DNA of 64,000 bases, taken from NCBI RefSeq assembly GCF_035222485.1, contig NC_085920.1, positions 4,278,001-4,342,000 of the forward strand, given 5' to 3'. The stretch is from Podospora pseudoanserina (taxonomy: Eukaryota; Ascomycota; Sordariomycetes; Sordariales; Podosporaceae). Each line of letters opens with the position of its first letter. Position 1 is the first letter of the stretch. Below, one piece after another: positions 34,156 through 44,150 of this stretch. The position numbers were made by a program, and so were the translations under genes. The notes below the pieces were generated by a model. That model was given only the letters and a program-made list of their open reading frames with translations. It searched no databases and was not told the origin of the DNA.

Positions 34156-36498
34156 ATGTCCTCCAACCCCCGTAGGACGCCGATGACTCGGCCGGACTCG
34201 AGAGGCCTTTCTCTTAAGACCAACACCCTCCAGAAGGGAGCGACCTTTCACTCTCCCACGAGTCCTACCTCGACCACAGAGAACGTTTTTAGACCACCAT
34301 CTCTGCCACGCCGATCACAGTCGAACCTGGACGATGTCATTGATTCCCATCGCCGCCGTGCCGCCTTGACCTTGGACGAGTTTGATAGAACGCTTGCCGG
34401 TCTTTCCATCAACGACTCGCCTTCCTCAGCGGCTGCGCGCAAGATTCTTCGCGAAGACAGCCCGCCCATTCCCCGTGGAATTCTCAACCACACCTTGGAT
34501 ACTGTCATGGGCAAGGAGAAGGAGGTGGAACGCAAAGTACTGTGCCCTCGCACTCGCCGAACTTCTCGACATCACGACTCCGACAGCGGTCTTGGCACCT
34601 CTATTGCTTCCACCAACGAAAAAATTGCTGCGAAGGAGCAAACAGTCGCAAAGACCACTGCTGTCACTAGATCTGCCGCCGCCACTCGCACGACCACAAC
34701 TACCACCACACAAGTGCTCGGTCAGCGTGCCAACAACCGCATTTGCGAACACACACTCAAGCCACTCCTTGGCCAGTCGGAATTCAAGGATTTCCACCCG
34801 CTTCTGCTGGAGTGCCCAAAGAAAATTCAAGACAAGGAGATCGTCTGCCTTAGAGATCTTGAGAAGACACTTCTTCTTGTCGCACCAGTGAGTGATTTCG
34901 AGAACGACACTGCCACCAAGAGTGATACTTACCGTGTTTTACTCTCAAAGGAGAGAACCAAATCTGCTGGCCTGTACCTCGACTTCTGCCTGACCACCAT
35001 TCAGTGCATCCAGGCCACTGTTGAGTACCTCAGCGACCGTGAGCAGACTCGGCCACGCGACGTGCCGTATAGCAGCGGCTATTTTATCGACCTGGTTGAT
35101 CAGATCCGCCACTACGCCCAGCAACTTTCCGAGGCCAAAGAGAAGGGAGAGAACGACGAGATGGATGTTGATCCGTATGACTGCTCCACTGTACATGAAC
35201 TGATTGTGCCGCTTGCTAACTGGTATTCTAGCACTGACGAGATCAAACTGCACGGTGGAATCCACATCAACGGCCGCCCCGCCGAGCTGGTTCGCATCAA
35301 GAAGAACGGCAAAATGATTTCCATGGCTACCGGCGAACCTATCGAGTCGATTGAGGAAGAGAGCAGCGGCGCGGTCAGGATTAAGCGCTCGGCCAGTGAG
35401 GAGCTCGAAGATGAGGAAGAGATCATGCGCTCCATGGCCAGGCGAAAGAAGAATGCTACACCCGAGGAGCTCGCGCCCAAGAAGTGCCGAGAGCACGGCT
35501 GCAACAAGGAGTTCAAGCGGCCTTGCGACTTGACCAAGCATGAAAAGACACACTCTCGGCCCTGGAAGTGTCCCGTCACTACCTGCAAGTACCACGAGTA
35601 TGGATGGCCAACGGAAAAGGAGATGGATCGCCACCATAACGACAAGCACTCTGCGGCGCCCCCCATGTTTGAGTGCTATTACAAGCCATGCCCGTACAAG
35701 TCCAAGCGGGAATCCAACTGCAAGCAGCACATGGAGAAGGCACATGGCTGGACCTACGTCCGGACCAAGACCAATGGCAAGAAGCCTGGCTCCAGCATTG
35801 CTGGTGGCTCTACCCACCCCACGCCCCAACTTGGCCACATTTCCACCCCCTCGAGTGACATGAGCGCTGGGGTCGCTACTCCTCCTGATGATTGGAGCCA
35901 CATCTATTCCAGCGGCCTGGAGTTCCCCACCTATATGCCCGACTCTGATTTCGGCATGATCCCTCAAGAGCTCCATCTTGAGTACTCTCCGGTTGATAAC
36001 CCTACTCCTTCCACTGACTCTGGCATGGACCACAGCTCTGCCTACCAGGATATCTCCACAGATTTCACACTCTATGAGGATATTTACAGTGCCAATGTGC
36101 AGCTCCCTACACCCATGCACGCCAATATCTATGACAAGCCCATGGAACCACAGTTTACTCCTTTCACCGGTGCCGAACTCTGCCCGCTACCTGCCCAGCT
36201 CTCACCCATCGGCCAAGCGAACGCTATGCTCTTCACTCCCACCTCGATGGTCGATGAGGGTTTCGATGACCAACACGAGCTTGCCGCCATGACCAATATG
36301 GCCAGCGGCGGGGACTTCATCCTTTTCCCCAACCAGGCTGGTGTTTCCAAGCCCATGTACAATGACTCCCTGTTTGCGACAGATCTCCCGCTCCAGGGCA
36401 TGGGCACCGGTTACTCTCAGCCTTCCACTCAAGATCTGATTAACGGATTCCACGTTGACTGGTCAGCACATGACTTGAGCGCCTACCTTCCTCAGTAA
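34156..36498 (+). CDS. C2H2 zinc-finger transcription factor
   Basis: Predicted DNA-binding regulator; target unknown. Single exon, 780 residues from the ATG at 34156 (context GCAGCCATGTCC). The N-terminus (~1-190) is Ser/Thr/Arg-rich. A predicted folded helical region (~200-330) contains FKDFHPLLLECPKKIQDKEI and LDFCLTTIQCIQATVEYLSD. An acidic/basic linker precedes three tandem zinc fingers at about residues 443-530: CREHGCNKEFKRPCDLTKHE, CPVTTCKYHEYGWPTEKEMD and CYYKPCPYKSKRESNCKQHM, each completed by the histidine pair. The C-terminal ~240 residues are Pro/Ser/acidic and likely an activation domain. Conserved single-copy architecture in Sordariomycetes is my impression; I cannot name an ortholog. 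Confidence 0.85.
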   Translation: MSSNPRRTPMTRPDSRGLSLKTNTLQKGATFHSPTSPTSTTENVFRPPSLPRRSQSNLDDVIDSHRRRAALTLDEFDRTLAGLSINDSPSSAAARKILREDSPPIPRGILNHTLDTVMGKEKEVERKVLCPRTRRTSRHHDSDSGLGTSIASTNEKIAAKEQTVAKTTAVTRSAAATRTTTTTTTQVLGQRANNRICEHTLKPLLGQSEFKDFHPLLLECPKKIQDKEIVCLRDLEKTLLLVAPVSDFENDTATKSDTYRVLLSKERTKSAGLYLDFCLTTIQCIQATVEYLSDREQTRPRDVPYSSGYFIDLVDQIRHYAQQLSEAKEKGENDEMDVDPYDCSTVHELIVPLANWYSSTDEIKLHGGIHINGRPAELVRIKKNGKMISMATGEPIESIEEESSGAVRIKRSASEELEDEEEIMRSMARRKKNATPEELAPKKCREHGCNKEFKRPCDLTKHEKTHSRPWKCPVTTCKYHEYGWPTEKEMDRHHNDKHSAAPPMFECYYKPCPYKSKRESNCKQHMEKAHGWTYVRTKTNGKKPGSSIAGGSTHPTPQLGHISTPSSDMSAGVATPPDDWSHIYSSGLEFPTYMPDSDFGMIPQELHLEYSPVDNPTPSTDSGMDHSSAYQDISTDFTLYEDIYSANVQLPTPMHANIYDKPMEPQFTPFTGAELCPLPAQLSPIGQANAMLFTPTSMVDEGFDDQHELAAMTNMASGGDFILFPNQAGVSKPMYNDSLFATDLPLQGMGTGYSQPSTQDLINGFHVDWSAHDLSAYLPQ

Positions 36499-37515
36499 AT
36501 CAGAGGATCCTGCGAGTGGGACTACCAGATCTCGCGAGTAGGCCTGTATATTGGCGTTAATGGAAAATTGGAGATTGTTGGGAAATAATTCTCCCGGCCT
36601 GTTTGCCGTTTTTTATGATGTAATGAAGTGGGACATTAGCGATTTTGGGATTGGAGAGAAGAGAAGCTGAGATCGGAACTTCCAGGCAGAATATCTGGGG
36701 ACGACTCTACTCTTACTCCATTTTTGTATTTTTCCATAGCTGGTTTTGCCTGTTTAATCGACAGTTGGCCCCCGTTTGGGGTTTTCATACTGCTAGACGC
36801 ATTCCTTTTCTTCCACAAGCAACCAACCACCACCAAGACTGCGAATGTTGGGTCAAAGGATTGTAAAGTGGATGGACATAGTTTCAACAATGGCAGGAGA
36901 CAACAGCCATTCACACCGGCTCTAGGTAGTTTTAGATAGAGATCATGGCTTTTTATACAATAACAAAGAAGCTTGGAGTTACTATTTTGTCCACATCCAT
37001 CACGATGTGTTTCTGTTAGCGGAGAGTGTGGGTGTTATACACAAGCAAGAGGGTGCTTTTCCGGAGCTAGATACCAGATGTCTTGAGCAAGCTCCTCCAA
37101 CTACCTTATTTCAATTGCCTTTCAGACCTGTTCGGGGTTTAAATAGGCGTCAAAGGACAATTGCGAGTATTAAAAAATCACCCAAGGTAGTTATACAGAT
37201 GCTTTTCAACTCTGTTTACATAGGTGTCGATAAACAGAGCATGTACGGATAGTTCTGTGGACTTCATTTTGTTATTTCGGAACAGGCGGGAATGATGGTG
37301 ATGATGGAGATGCCTGGGACTTGTGACCTTGGGGATTCCTTGTTGGTCCCGTAGTAGTTTCTGGCTTTTCCCGAGACTGGAACGGGATGTATAGATAGGT
37401 AATCATATGAGTCATTCGGTATAGATACCTATCAAATTACCCCTCATTAACCTTGCCGCGGCATTCTCGTTTCGAACTTGAACTTTGTTTTTGGGGACCG
37501 ATCCAATCTGTCACA
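36499..37515. other. intergenic, nothing recognised
   Basis: About 1 kb between the zinc-finger gene 3' end and the MarR-GNAT gene start. It contains the zinc-finger 3' UTR and the promoter of the next gene. T/A-rich with no convincing frame. Confidence 0.5.
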
Positions 37516-38634
37516 ATGACCCCCACAACCAGTAACGACCTCATCACCCCCCTCCGTGCCGCCTCCCGCAACCTGGCGCGCGAATGGGGGTTTTTACGCC
37601 CGAAGATTGCGGGATCGGACCTGTCGGCTGCTGCGGTGCACGCTCTTATCGAACTTGGGAATGGACGCTCGCTTAGTGTTGATGAGCTGGCTGCTGAGTT
37701 GAGGGTTAGTACCGGGCAGGTGAGGGGGGTGGTGGTGCCTGAGCTTGTTGGGAGGGGGCTGGTCAAGTCAGAGGGGGAGGGTGGTATTTATGGGCTTACA
37801 GAGGAAGGGAAGGAGACGCTGGGGAGGATCAACGGTTTTGCTCAGAGGCAGGTGGCGAAGGCGCTGGAGGATGTGGGAGGGGGGAATGGGGTTACGGCTG
37901 GGGATATCACGTCTATGTTTAGGATTTGGACGCAGGCGCTGGAGAGGGCGAGGGAGGTTGGGGAGAATTTTCCCACGCCGGCGGTGACGCCGGGACAGGA
38001 GGAGAGTCCGTTTGGGTTGCCCGGGACCGGTGCGGTTGCTGGCGCGGGGGTGGAACCAGCTGTGGCAAAGAGGACGGTTGAGATCGTGTCTGGGTATCAG
38101 CCTGGGATTCTGGGGAGGGTGGTGGAGATGCATATGGAGTATTACTATCCAAAGTATAACTGGGGGAGGGAGTTTGAGACGGTATTTACGGAGGGGATGC
38201 TTGACTTGCTGAAGAGGGTCGGGAATGGGAAGGGGAACCAGGCTTGGGCTGCGGTGCTCAAACAGCCTGGTGGGAAGGATAGAATAGTGGGGACTGTGTT
38301 TATTGATGGGGAAATCACGGCTAAGGAAGGGGTGGCGAAGTTGAGGGCGTTTATTGTTGATGAAGAAGCGCGGGGGTTAGGGGCAGGGAGAAGACTCTTA
38401 CGAGCAGCGATGGATTTTATCATGGAAGAGGGGTTTGGGCAGTGTAAGTTGACAACCAGCAAGGAGTTGATGGTGGCTAGAAAGATGTATGAGACGGAGG
38501 GGTTCAAACCGATGGGAGAGTACTGGTATGGCGGTTGGTTGGAAGGGGTGTGTTCGATGGAGTATCTGTGGGAGAGGCCCGCAGGGAAACATACGTCAAG
38601 TGAGGATGGAACGCTCAAGGGGAAGGAAGTATAA
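37516..38634 (+). CDS. MarR-type winged-helix / GNAT acetyltransferase fusion, bacterial-like
   Basis: A two-domain protein of 372 residues without introns. Residues ~15-120 form a MarR-like winged helix: SAAAVHALIELGNGRSLSVD, then the recognition-helix region ELAAELRVSTGQVRGVVVPE and the wing SEGEGGIYGLTEEGKETLGR. Residues ~190-350 are a GNAT fold: RTVEIVSGYQPGILGRVVEM, the segment DRIVGTVFIDGEITAKEG, the acetyl-CoA-binding motif A VDEEARGLGAGRRLLRAAMD (Q/R-x-x-G-x-G/A form) and the C-terminal LMVARKMYETEGFKPMGEYW. MarR-GNAT fusions are common in bacteria, where they act as regulators or acetyltransferases; substrates vary. In a fungus this is unusual and suggests horizontal transfer. The coding strand is strikingly G-rich (many GGG and GAG codons), unlike the neighbours. 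Function in this organism is unknown. Confidence 0.85.
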   Translation: MTPTTSNDLITPLRAASRNLAREWGFLRPKIAGSDLSAAAVHALIELGNGRSLSVDELAAELRVSTGQVRGVVVPELVGRGLVKSEGEGGIYGLTEEGKETLGRINGFAQRQVAKALEDVGGGNGVTAGDITSMFRIWTQALERAREVGENFPTPAVTPGQEESPFGLPGTGAVAGAGVEPAVAKRTVEIVSGYQPGILGRVVEMHMEYYYPKYNWGREFETVFTEGMLDLLKRVGNGKGNQAWAAVLKQPGGKDRIVGTVFIDGEITAKEGVAKLRAFIVDEEARGLGAGRRLLRAAMDFIMEEGFGQCKLTTSKELMVARKMYETEGFKPMGEYWYGGWLEGVCSMEYLWERPAGKHTSSEDGTLKGKEV

Positions 38635-38712
38635 TGCCCATCTATGTTCGGTGTCGCTATATAACGAAAGTATGATGGCCAAGTCGAATGTCGTTTCGGA
38701 ACAGATTCGTCG

Positions 38713-39306
38713 TTAACGTGACGAGGCCAATGTCCACAAACCCCCTATTATCCAGCTGGCAGCCTTCCATGATCCCCATAGAAACGCCGCACCCAGCACG
38801 CCCAACAGAACCACCACAATACTCCTAATCTCAAACGCCTCGGCAACCTCCATCTTCATCAATTTTTTCTGTTTGCTGTGGTAGAAGTCTTCCTTCTCCT
38901 GCCCGGGACTAACGGCGGGTGTCTGATGCTTGCTGATGGGGAATGGCTTTCCCTTCTCGTCTACAGCGACATACTCGTACCGTTTGTATCTGTAAACAAT
39001 CCGGTGCAACCACTCGGGCATGCGACTTTCTGAGTCTGAGGCGTGGTAATGCCGCCTCAGGGCCAAGTTACGCGTGTCGACAAGAAATAAGGAGATGAGG
39101 AAAGTGGTGAAGATGATTGGCGTCATGATTAACTTGAAAAGCAATTAGTATAAGCTGATACCCGAGAGGCTGATGAACCTGAATGTAAAGGGGCACATTA
39201 GGGTTTCACATACCTTGTATAATGACGACTGGTCTCCGACTTTAACATCAGCCTGATTGAACTTGGTGCTGGCGGCCCGAACGGGGGCTGGTGCGGAGGT
39301 TGACAT
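38713..39306 (-). CDS. small two-TM membrane protein, uncharacterised
   Basis: Two exons, 39214..39306 and 38713..39132 (GTATGT donor, CAAG acceptor, phase 0), giving 170 residues. TM1 lies at residues ~32-52 (LIMTPIIFTTFLISLFLVD) and TM2 at ~137-157 (SIVVVLLGVLGAAFLWGSWK). Between them is a basic/aromatic loop (WLHRIVYRYKRYEYVAVDEK). No signal peptide. The convergent gene ends only 78 bases away. I do not recognise the family; ER or mitochondrial membrane residence is a guess. Confidence 0.75.
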
Positions 39307-39955
39307 TTTATCGGTCTTCGTTTGCTGGGGCTAACTGCCGAGGAAAATTTGGTGAAGGGATTGTTGTGTTGGAGAGTCGTCCGAAGGCTTGAGGTGGTGA
39401 AGATATGGGCCTGAGTTGCCAAGGCGTGAGTAGAGAACGTGGCTGTGACGCGGCTTGACTCCTGTCAAACCGATTGAACGGCGCAAGTAAGTCACCGACG
39501 GTTTTGTGCTATCAAAGGCCAACTGTAACGCTTTAATCGACGTTTCGTGTAACCCAGGTAGTTCCATCAATTAAGGCCAATACCCCAGAGTGCCGTACTC
39601 TCGGCAACTGCTGTCCTAATTCCGATGGAGGATGAGAAGTCAAAGTCGATGTTATAGTGCATGTATATAGCTCATCAGCCCCAGTTGTTCTACCCACCGA
39701 CGTTCGGAATACCCATACCCACCATCACCTATGACCGGAAACGCATTTGTTCTCGAAGACTCTTGTAGCTCTGTTCGTCATGACGGTTTGACTGCCCCAC
39801 CATAAATTAGACGATCACCCCTCCATGCCCCTCATTCAAATGTAGGTCGGGTATCACCGGGTTTGCAACATCAGTCAGATATGATGGTGGAAAACATCAT
39901 CTTTTGAATTGTTCCATTTTGTACATTTTTACTGATATCGACTCCAATCTGTCAT
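39307..39955. other. intergenic, nothing recognised
   Basis: Upstream flank of the two-TM gene and 3' flank of the RidA-like gene (both minus strand). No frame of interest. Confidence 0.5.
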
Positions 39956-40588
39956 TTACGGGAGAGCGATGCACTCAATCTCGACATCAACGCCCTTGGG
40001 GAGCTGCTTGACGGCAACGCAGCTTCTGGCGGGCTTGTGGGTGAACCACTTGGCATACTCCTCGTTCATAGACTGCATTTTGATTTAGCAAACGCTCTCA
40101 CTCAATGATCGGAAACATCAGGTGCTTACGGCAAAGTTGGCCATGTCGGTCAAAAAAACATTGACCTTGACAACCTTCCCGATGGAGGAGCCAGCCTCCT
40201 CGAGAACGGCCTTGATGTTGGCGATGCAAGCACCGGTCTTCTCCTGGATGGTGCCCTCAACGAGGTTGCCCTGGGCGTCGCAGGGAATCTGGCCGGAGCA
40301 GTAGATGGTGGTAGGGGTCTTGATGGCCTGGGACTGTATATATTAAGTTAAGAGATGCTTTGACTATTTGAGCTCTCAAAGGTAGTCATACGTAAGGGCC
40401 AGCGACTATGGTCATGTCAGTCAAGGATCAAGGGAGATGGTAGCTAGTGAGCAGAAGAACGTACCCGGGGCGGCCTTGTCGGTGTAGACGGGAGTGGCAG
40501 ACATGTTGTGGATGAGTCTTGGGAGTGTCCTTTTGGGAGAAACCTGAGAAAAGACAGAAAGGGATCTTCTGGCAGCAATTGCAAACAT
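39956..40588 (-). CDS. mmf1: RidA/YjgF/UK114 family deaminase (Mmf1/Hmf1-like)
   Basis: Predicted enamine/imine deaminase that clears reactive 2-aminoacrylate from PLP enzymes and protects branched-chain amino-acid metabolism and mitochondria. Four exons: 40465..40588, 40392..40405, 40130..40333 and 39956..40072, 152 residues. The second exon is only 14 nt and codes VAGPY, part of the invariant APVAGPYSQAI entry motif; the phases close exactly. Other signatures: [37 protein letters not shown] and the C-terminal Arg-containing motif [20 protein letters not shown], carrying the catalytic arginine. The N-terminus [15 protein letters not shown] is a likely mitochondrial presequence; an in-frame second ATG at 40504 ([14 protein letters not shown]) would give a cytosolic form. 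Divergent from PMT4. Confidence 0.92.
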
Positions 40589-41712
40589 TGATTGAGACGG
40601 TGGGTTTTCTTGACAGTGGAATTGGCGATTGGCTTTTTGATGGACTCCTTCCCCGCGCTCCGTTCTTCGGACTACGGTAGTGAACCCCGCAGCCCGGGCC
40701 GCTGTTAAGCTCTGGCAGATGCGGATGTGGCCGTCCCAGGGTCTCATATCGTCAATATAGAGAATGCACTTTATCCTCGCACCTTGAATGGAGCCTACCT
40801 ACGTACCCAGGGAAGTGGAACAGTCCAAATTACCCAGGCACTCAAAAGAGTATTTGTAGGTGGCGCCCACCAACCTCAGGTACTAAAAGATTCCTGTGCC
40901 TACCTTAAAAACCAACTCGGTGCCCCAGACATGATGAATACCTCGTGATGGACGCGGGTTTCAGATGCCTGGGGTTTCTCCAAGTCGTTCTTTCTTGGAT
41001 ATCTCTCGTCTCATCAGAAAAGACCAGATATGCAGATATGTGGCTGAGGTAGTGAATACTAGCTACGGAGTACTGTGTTTCTTGGGCACTTTTGATGGTG
41101 TTGGTGACGTTTCCTGGTACCAGCTGCAGGCGCCGCTTGGCATCTCGAGCTCGGGCCTGGGTGCCGGGTTGCGCCAAGTGGCCAGAAAAAGTCACCCCCC
41201 TGCACCCAGAGAATGATGGCGGTGTCCTCAGCCCTGCCGGAGGGAGGGAGGCTTTAAGGGGTTGTCAAGCAATTTGTTGCCATCTGCACCTTGTCTTCTC
41301 TTTGCGCAAGCAACCTTTTGCCATTGGCCCTTCGCATTTCAATCTTCTTCTACTCTCTTTAAAGTTCCCTTTGTTTTTGTCTTCGTCTTCTTCACTTTAA
41401 ACTGCCATTGGATTTGGCATTAGGGCACTTATACTCGCGGTGTTGCTGGTGAGGTAAGTTTAGGTGGCTTCCTCCGTCTCCCGCCGTCTGGCATCCAATG
41501 TTTGGTAATCGCCGTCCGGCTTTCTCCATCCTGCAATTCCAGTGCTCTCAGATGCCAGCTATATATCTGCTTATCTTTGAAAGCCTGGGTGAGCTTAGGA
41601 CTTAATTCTTGCCCTCACCGTCGCGACCATCAACGGCGCTCCAGGCAATCATTAGCTAACACTTTTCTTGTCTTCGCAGCCCGACCTTTGAAACTGACCA
41701 CCACCGTCCATC
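40589..41712. other. bidirectional promoter region, RidA / PMT4
   Basis: 1.1 kb between divergent genes; the PMT4-proximal part (41300-41400) is pyrimidine-rich and carries the leader intron listed separately. No gene supported. Confidence 0.5.
41454..41679 (+). other. 5' UTR intron of PMT4
   Basis: A strong donor (GAG/GTAAGTTT at 41454), a branch-point-like AGCTAAC near 41653-41660 and an acceptor CTTCGCAG ending at 41679 lie in the leader, 33 bases before the ATG. At 226 bases it is longer than the coding introns, as leader introns often are in filamentous fungi. Confidence 0.65.
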
Positions 41713-44150
41713 ATGGCTACAACAGCCCCCCAGGGCACCTTGCGCCAGCGTAGCGTAGCTGGTAGCAAGAAGAACAAAGATGGCGCCTCCTCCGATGTTG
41801 AGCTCGACAAGCTCGTCAAGGCCGCCAACCAGCGCCCAAAGGCTGTCTCGGAGAACGATCACAGGATCGCCTTCTTCATCATCACCATCCTGGCCTTCAT
41901 CACCAGATTCTGGGGCATTAGTCACCCCAACGAGGTTGTTTTTGACGAAGTACACTTCGGAAAGGTATGATGCCCTTTCCCTTGCGCCTTGGGCGACAGT
42001 CACGCTGACATCTGCCGCGGTTTATAGTTCGCCTCGTACTATCTCGAAAAGACCTACTTCTTCGACGTGCACCCTCCGTTCGGCAAGCTCCTCTTTGCCT
42101 TTGTTGGTTGGCTGGTTGGCTTCGATGGCCACTTTCACTTCGAGAACATTGGCGACTCCTACATTGCGAACAAGGTTCCTTACGTGGCCTTCCGCTCCCT
42201 CCCTGCACTCCTTGGCGCCTTGACCGTCTCGGTGGTATACCTTATCATGTGGGAGTCTGGGTACAGCCTCCCCGCCTGCATTCTTGCCGCTGGCTTGGTT
42301 CTGCTCGACAACGCCCATATTGGCCAAACACGCCTGATTCTTCTCGATGCCACCCTCGTGTTTGCCATGGCCTGCAGCTTGCTCTGCTATATCAAGTTCT
42401 ACAAGTTGCGCCATGAGCCCTTCTCAAGGAAGTGGTGGAAGTGGCTGATCCTCACTGGATTTGCCCTTTCCTGCGATATCTCGACCAAATACGTTGGTCT
42501 TTTCGCCTTCATTACCATTGGTTCTGCTGTTGTCATTGAGCTTTGGGACTTGCTGGATATTAAGAGGCCTGGTGGAGCTCTGACCTTGGCTCAGTTCGGC
42601 AAGCACTTTGCTGCTAGAGCTTTCGGCTTGATCTTCCTGCCCTTCCTCTTTTACCTCTTCTGGTTCCAGGTTCACTTCACCATTCTCACCCGCTCCGGCC
42701 CCGGTGATGATTTCATGACCCCCGAGTTCCAGGAGACCCTGAGCGACAACATCATGCTCAGCAACGCCATCACCATTGACTATTACGACACCATCTCGAT
42801 CAAGCACAAGGAGACCAAGGCTTACCTTCACAGCCACCCGGAGCGTTATCCTCTGCGGTATGACGATGGTCGTGTTTCCAGCCAGGGTCAGCAGGTCACT
42901 GGTTACCCATTCAATGACACCAACAACTATTGGCAGATTCTCCCCGCTGGTGCCGATGACAAGCAGCTCAATCGTCACATCAAGAATCACGACCTCATCA
43001 GACTCCGTCACGTTGTTACCGACACCATTCTCTTGTCCCACGACGTTGCCTCGCCATACTTCCCTACCAACCAGGAGTTCACCACAGTCTCGCTTGCGGA
43101 CGCCTATGGTGACAGGGCTGCTGACACTCTCTTCGAAGTACGCATTGAGCATGGCAAACCTAACCAGGAATGGAAGACTATCTCGGGCCACTTCAAGCTG
43201 ATCCACAACCCAAGCAAGGTTGCCATGTGGACTCACACCAAGCCTCTTCCTGAATGGGCTTTCAAGCAGCAAGAAATCAATGGCAACAAGCAAATCGCAC
43301 CAAGTTCCAATGTCTGGCTTGTTGAGGACATTTCTTCTCTACCCGCCGACCACCCGCGCCGCGCCAAGGTAGCAAAGAAGGTCAAGACTTTGCCCTTCTT
43401 GCGCAAGTGGTTTGAGCTGCAAAGGTCCATGTTCTGGCACAACAACCAGCTGACGGCCAGCCACCCCTACGCTTCGCTCCCCTACTCTTGGCCTTTCCTG
43501 CTCCGCGGTGTCAGCTTCTGGACACAGAATAATACTCGTCAGCAAATCTACTTCCTTGGCAACCCAATCGGTTGGTGGATTGCCAGCAGTGTCCTGGCCA
43601 TCTATGCCGGCATCATCTTGGCCGACCAGTTCTCACTACGCCGTGGCATGGATGCTTTGGATCACCGTGAGTCTTGATCTCTAATTCGATTCCGAGTTAC
43701 GGCGGCTAACAATCGCTAGGTTCTCGCTCCCGCCTGTACAACTCCACGGGCTTCTTCTTCCTTGCCTGGGCTACTCATTACTTCCCCTTTTATGTCATGG
43801 GTCGTCAGCTCTTCCTTCATCACTATCTCCCCGCACATCTAGCATCTGCCCTTGTCACGGGTGCGCTGGTTGAGTTCATCTTCAGCCAGGACGCCGTGGA
43901 GCACGAGGTGGCCCATCAAGCCGCTAAGGCCGGCAAGAAGAGCCAGACTCCTAAGCACCACTTGACGGCCCGCGAGCGTTTTGCCGGCCAGAGTTTGTTC
44001 GGGTCATGGGTTGCCACCGGTGTCATTCTCACCTTGGTTGCCGCGGGCTGGTACTTCTTCTTGCCCTTGACCTACGGCTACCCCGGCCTGACGGTGGAGC
44101 AAGTTATCCGGAGAAAGTGGCTGGGTTATGATCTTCACTTTGCCAAATAG
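41713..44150 (+). CDS. pmt4: protein O-mannosyltransferase, PMT4 subfamily
   Basis: ER membrane enzyme that transfers mannose from dolichyl-phosphate-mannose to Ser/Thr of secretory proteins; needed for cell-wall integrity. Three exons, 41713..41964, 42028..43666 and 43720..44150, give 773 residues. The conserved loop 1 is complete across intron 1: VVFDEVHFGK / FASYYLEKTYFFDVHPPFGK, containing the catalytic Asp-Glu pair. The first-loop context and SGPGDDFMTPEFQETLSDN are typical of PMT4 rather than PMT1 or PMT2. MIR-type lumenal loop repeats follow (HSHPERYPLRYDD ... WQILPAGADD ... HDLIRLRHVVTDTILLSHD). The last exon supplies final TM helices (FFFLAWATHYFPFYVMGRQL; GSWVATGVILTLVAAGWYFF). The subfamily call is by recall of the yeast Pmt4 pattern. 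Confidence 0.93.

Noticed and set aside
34945-36120. 391-codon minus-strand frame
   Set aside because: Antisense to the C2H2 gene, without domains; composition is that of a complementary shadow.
37516-38634. Bacterial contamination as the source of the MarR-GNAT gene
   Set aside because: It lies in continuous sequence with typical intron-containing fungal genes on both sides within 80 bases to 1 kb, so a chimeric contig is unlikely though not excluded.
42424-43293. 289-codon minus-strand frame
   Set aside because: Antisense to PMT4 exon 2, whose family match is certain.
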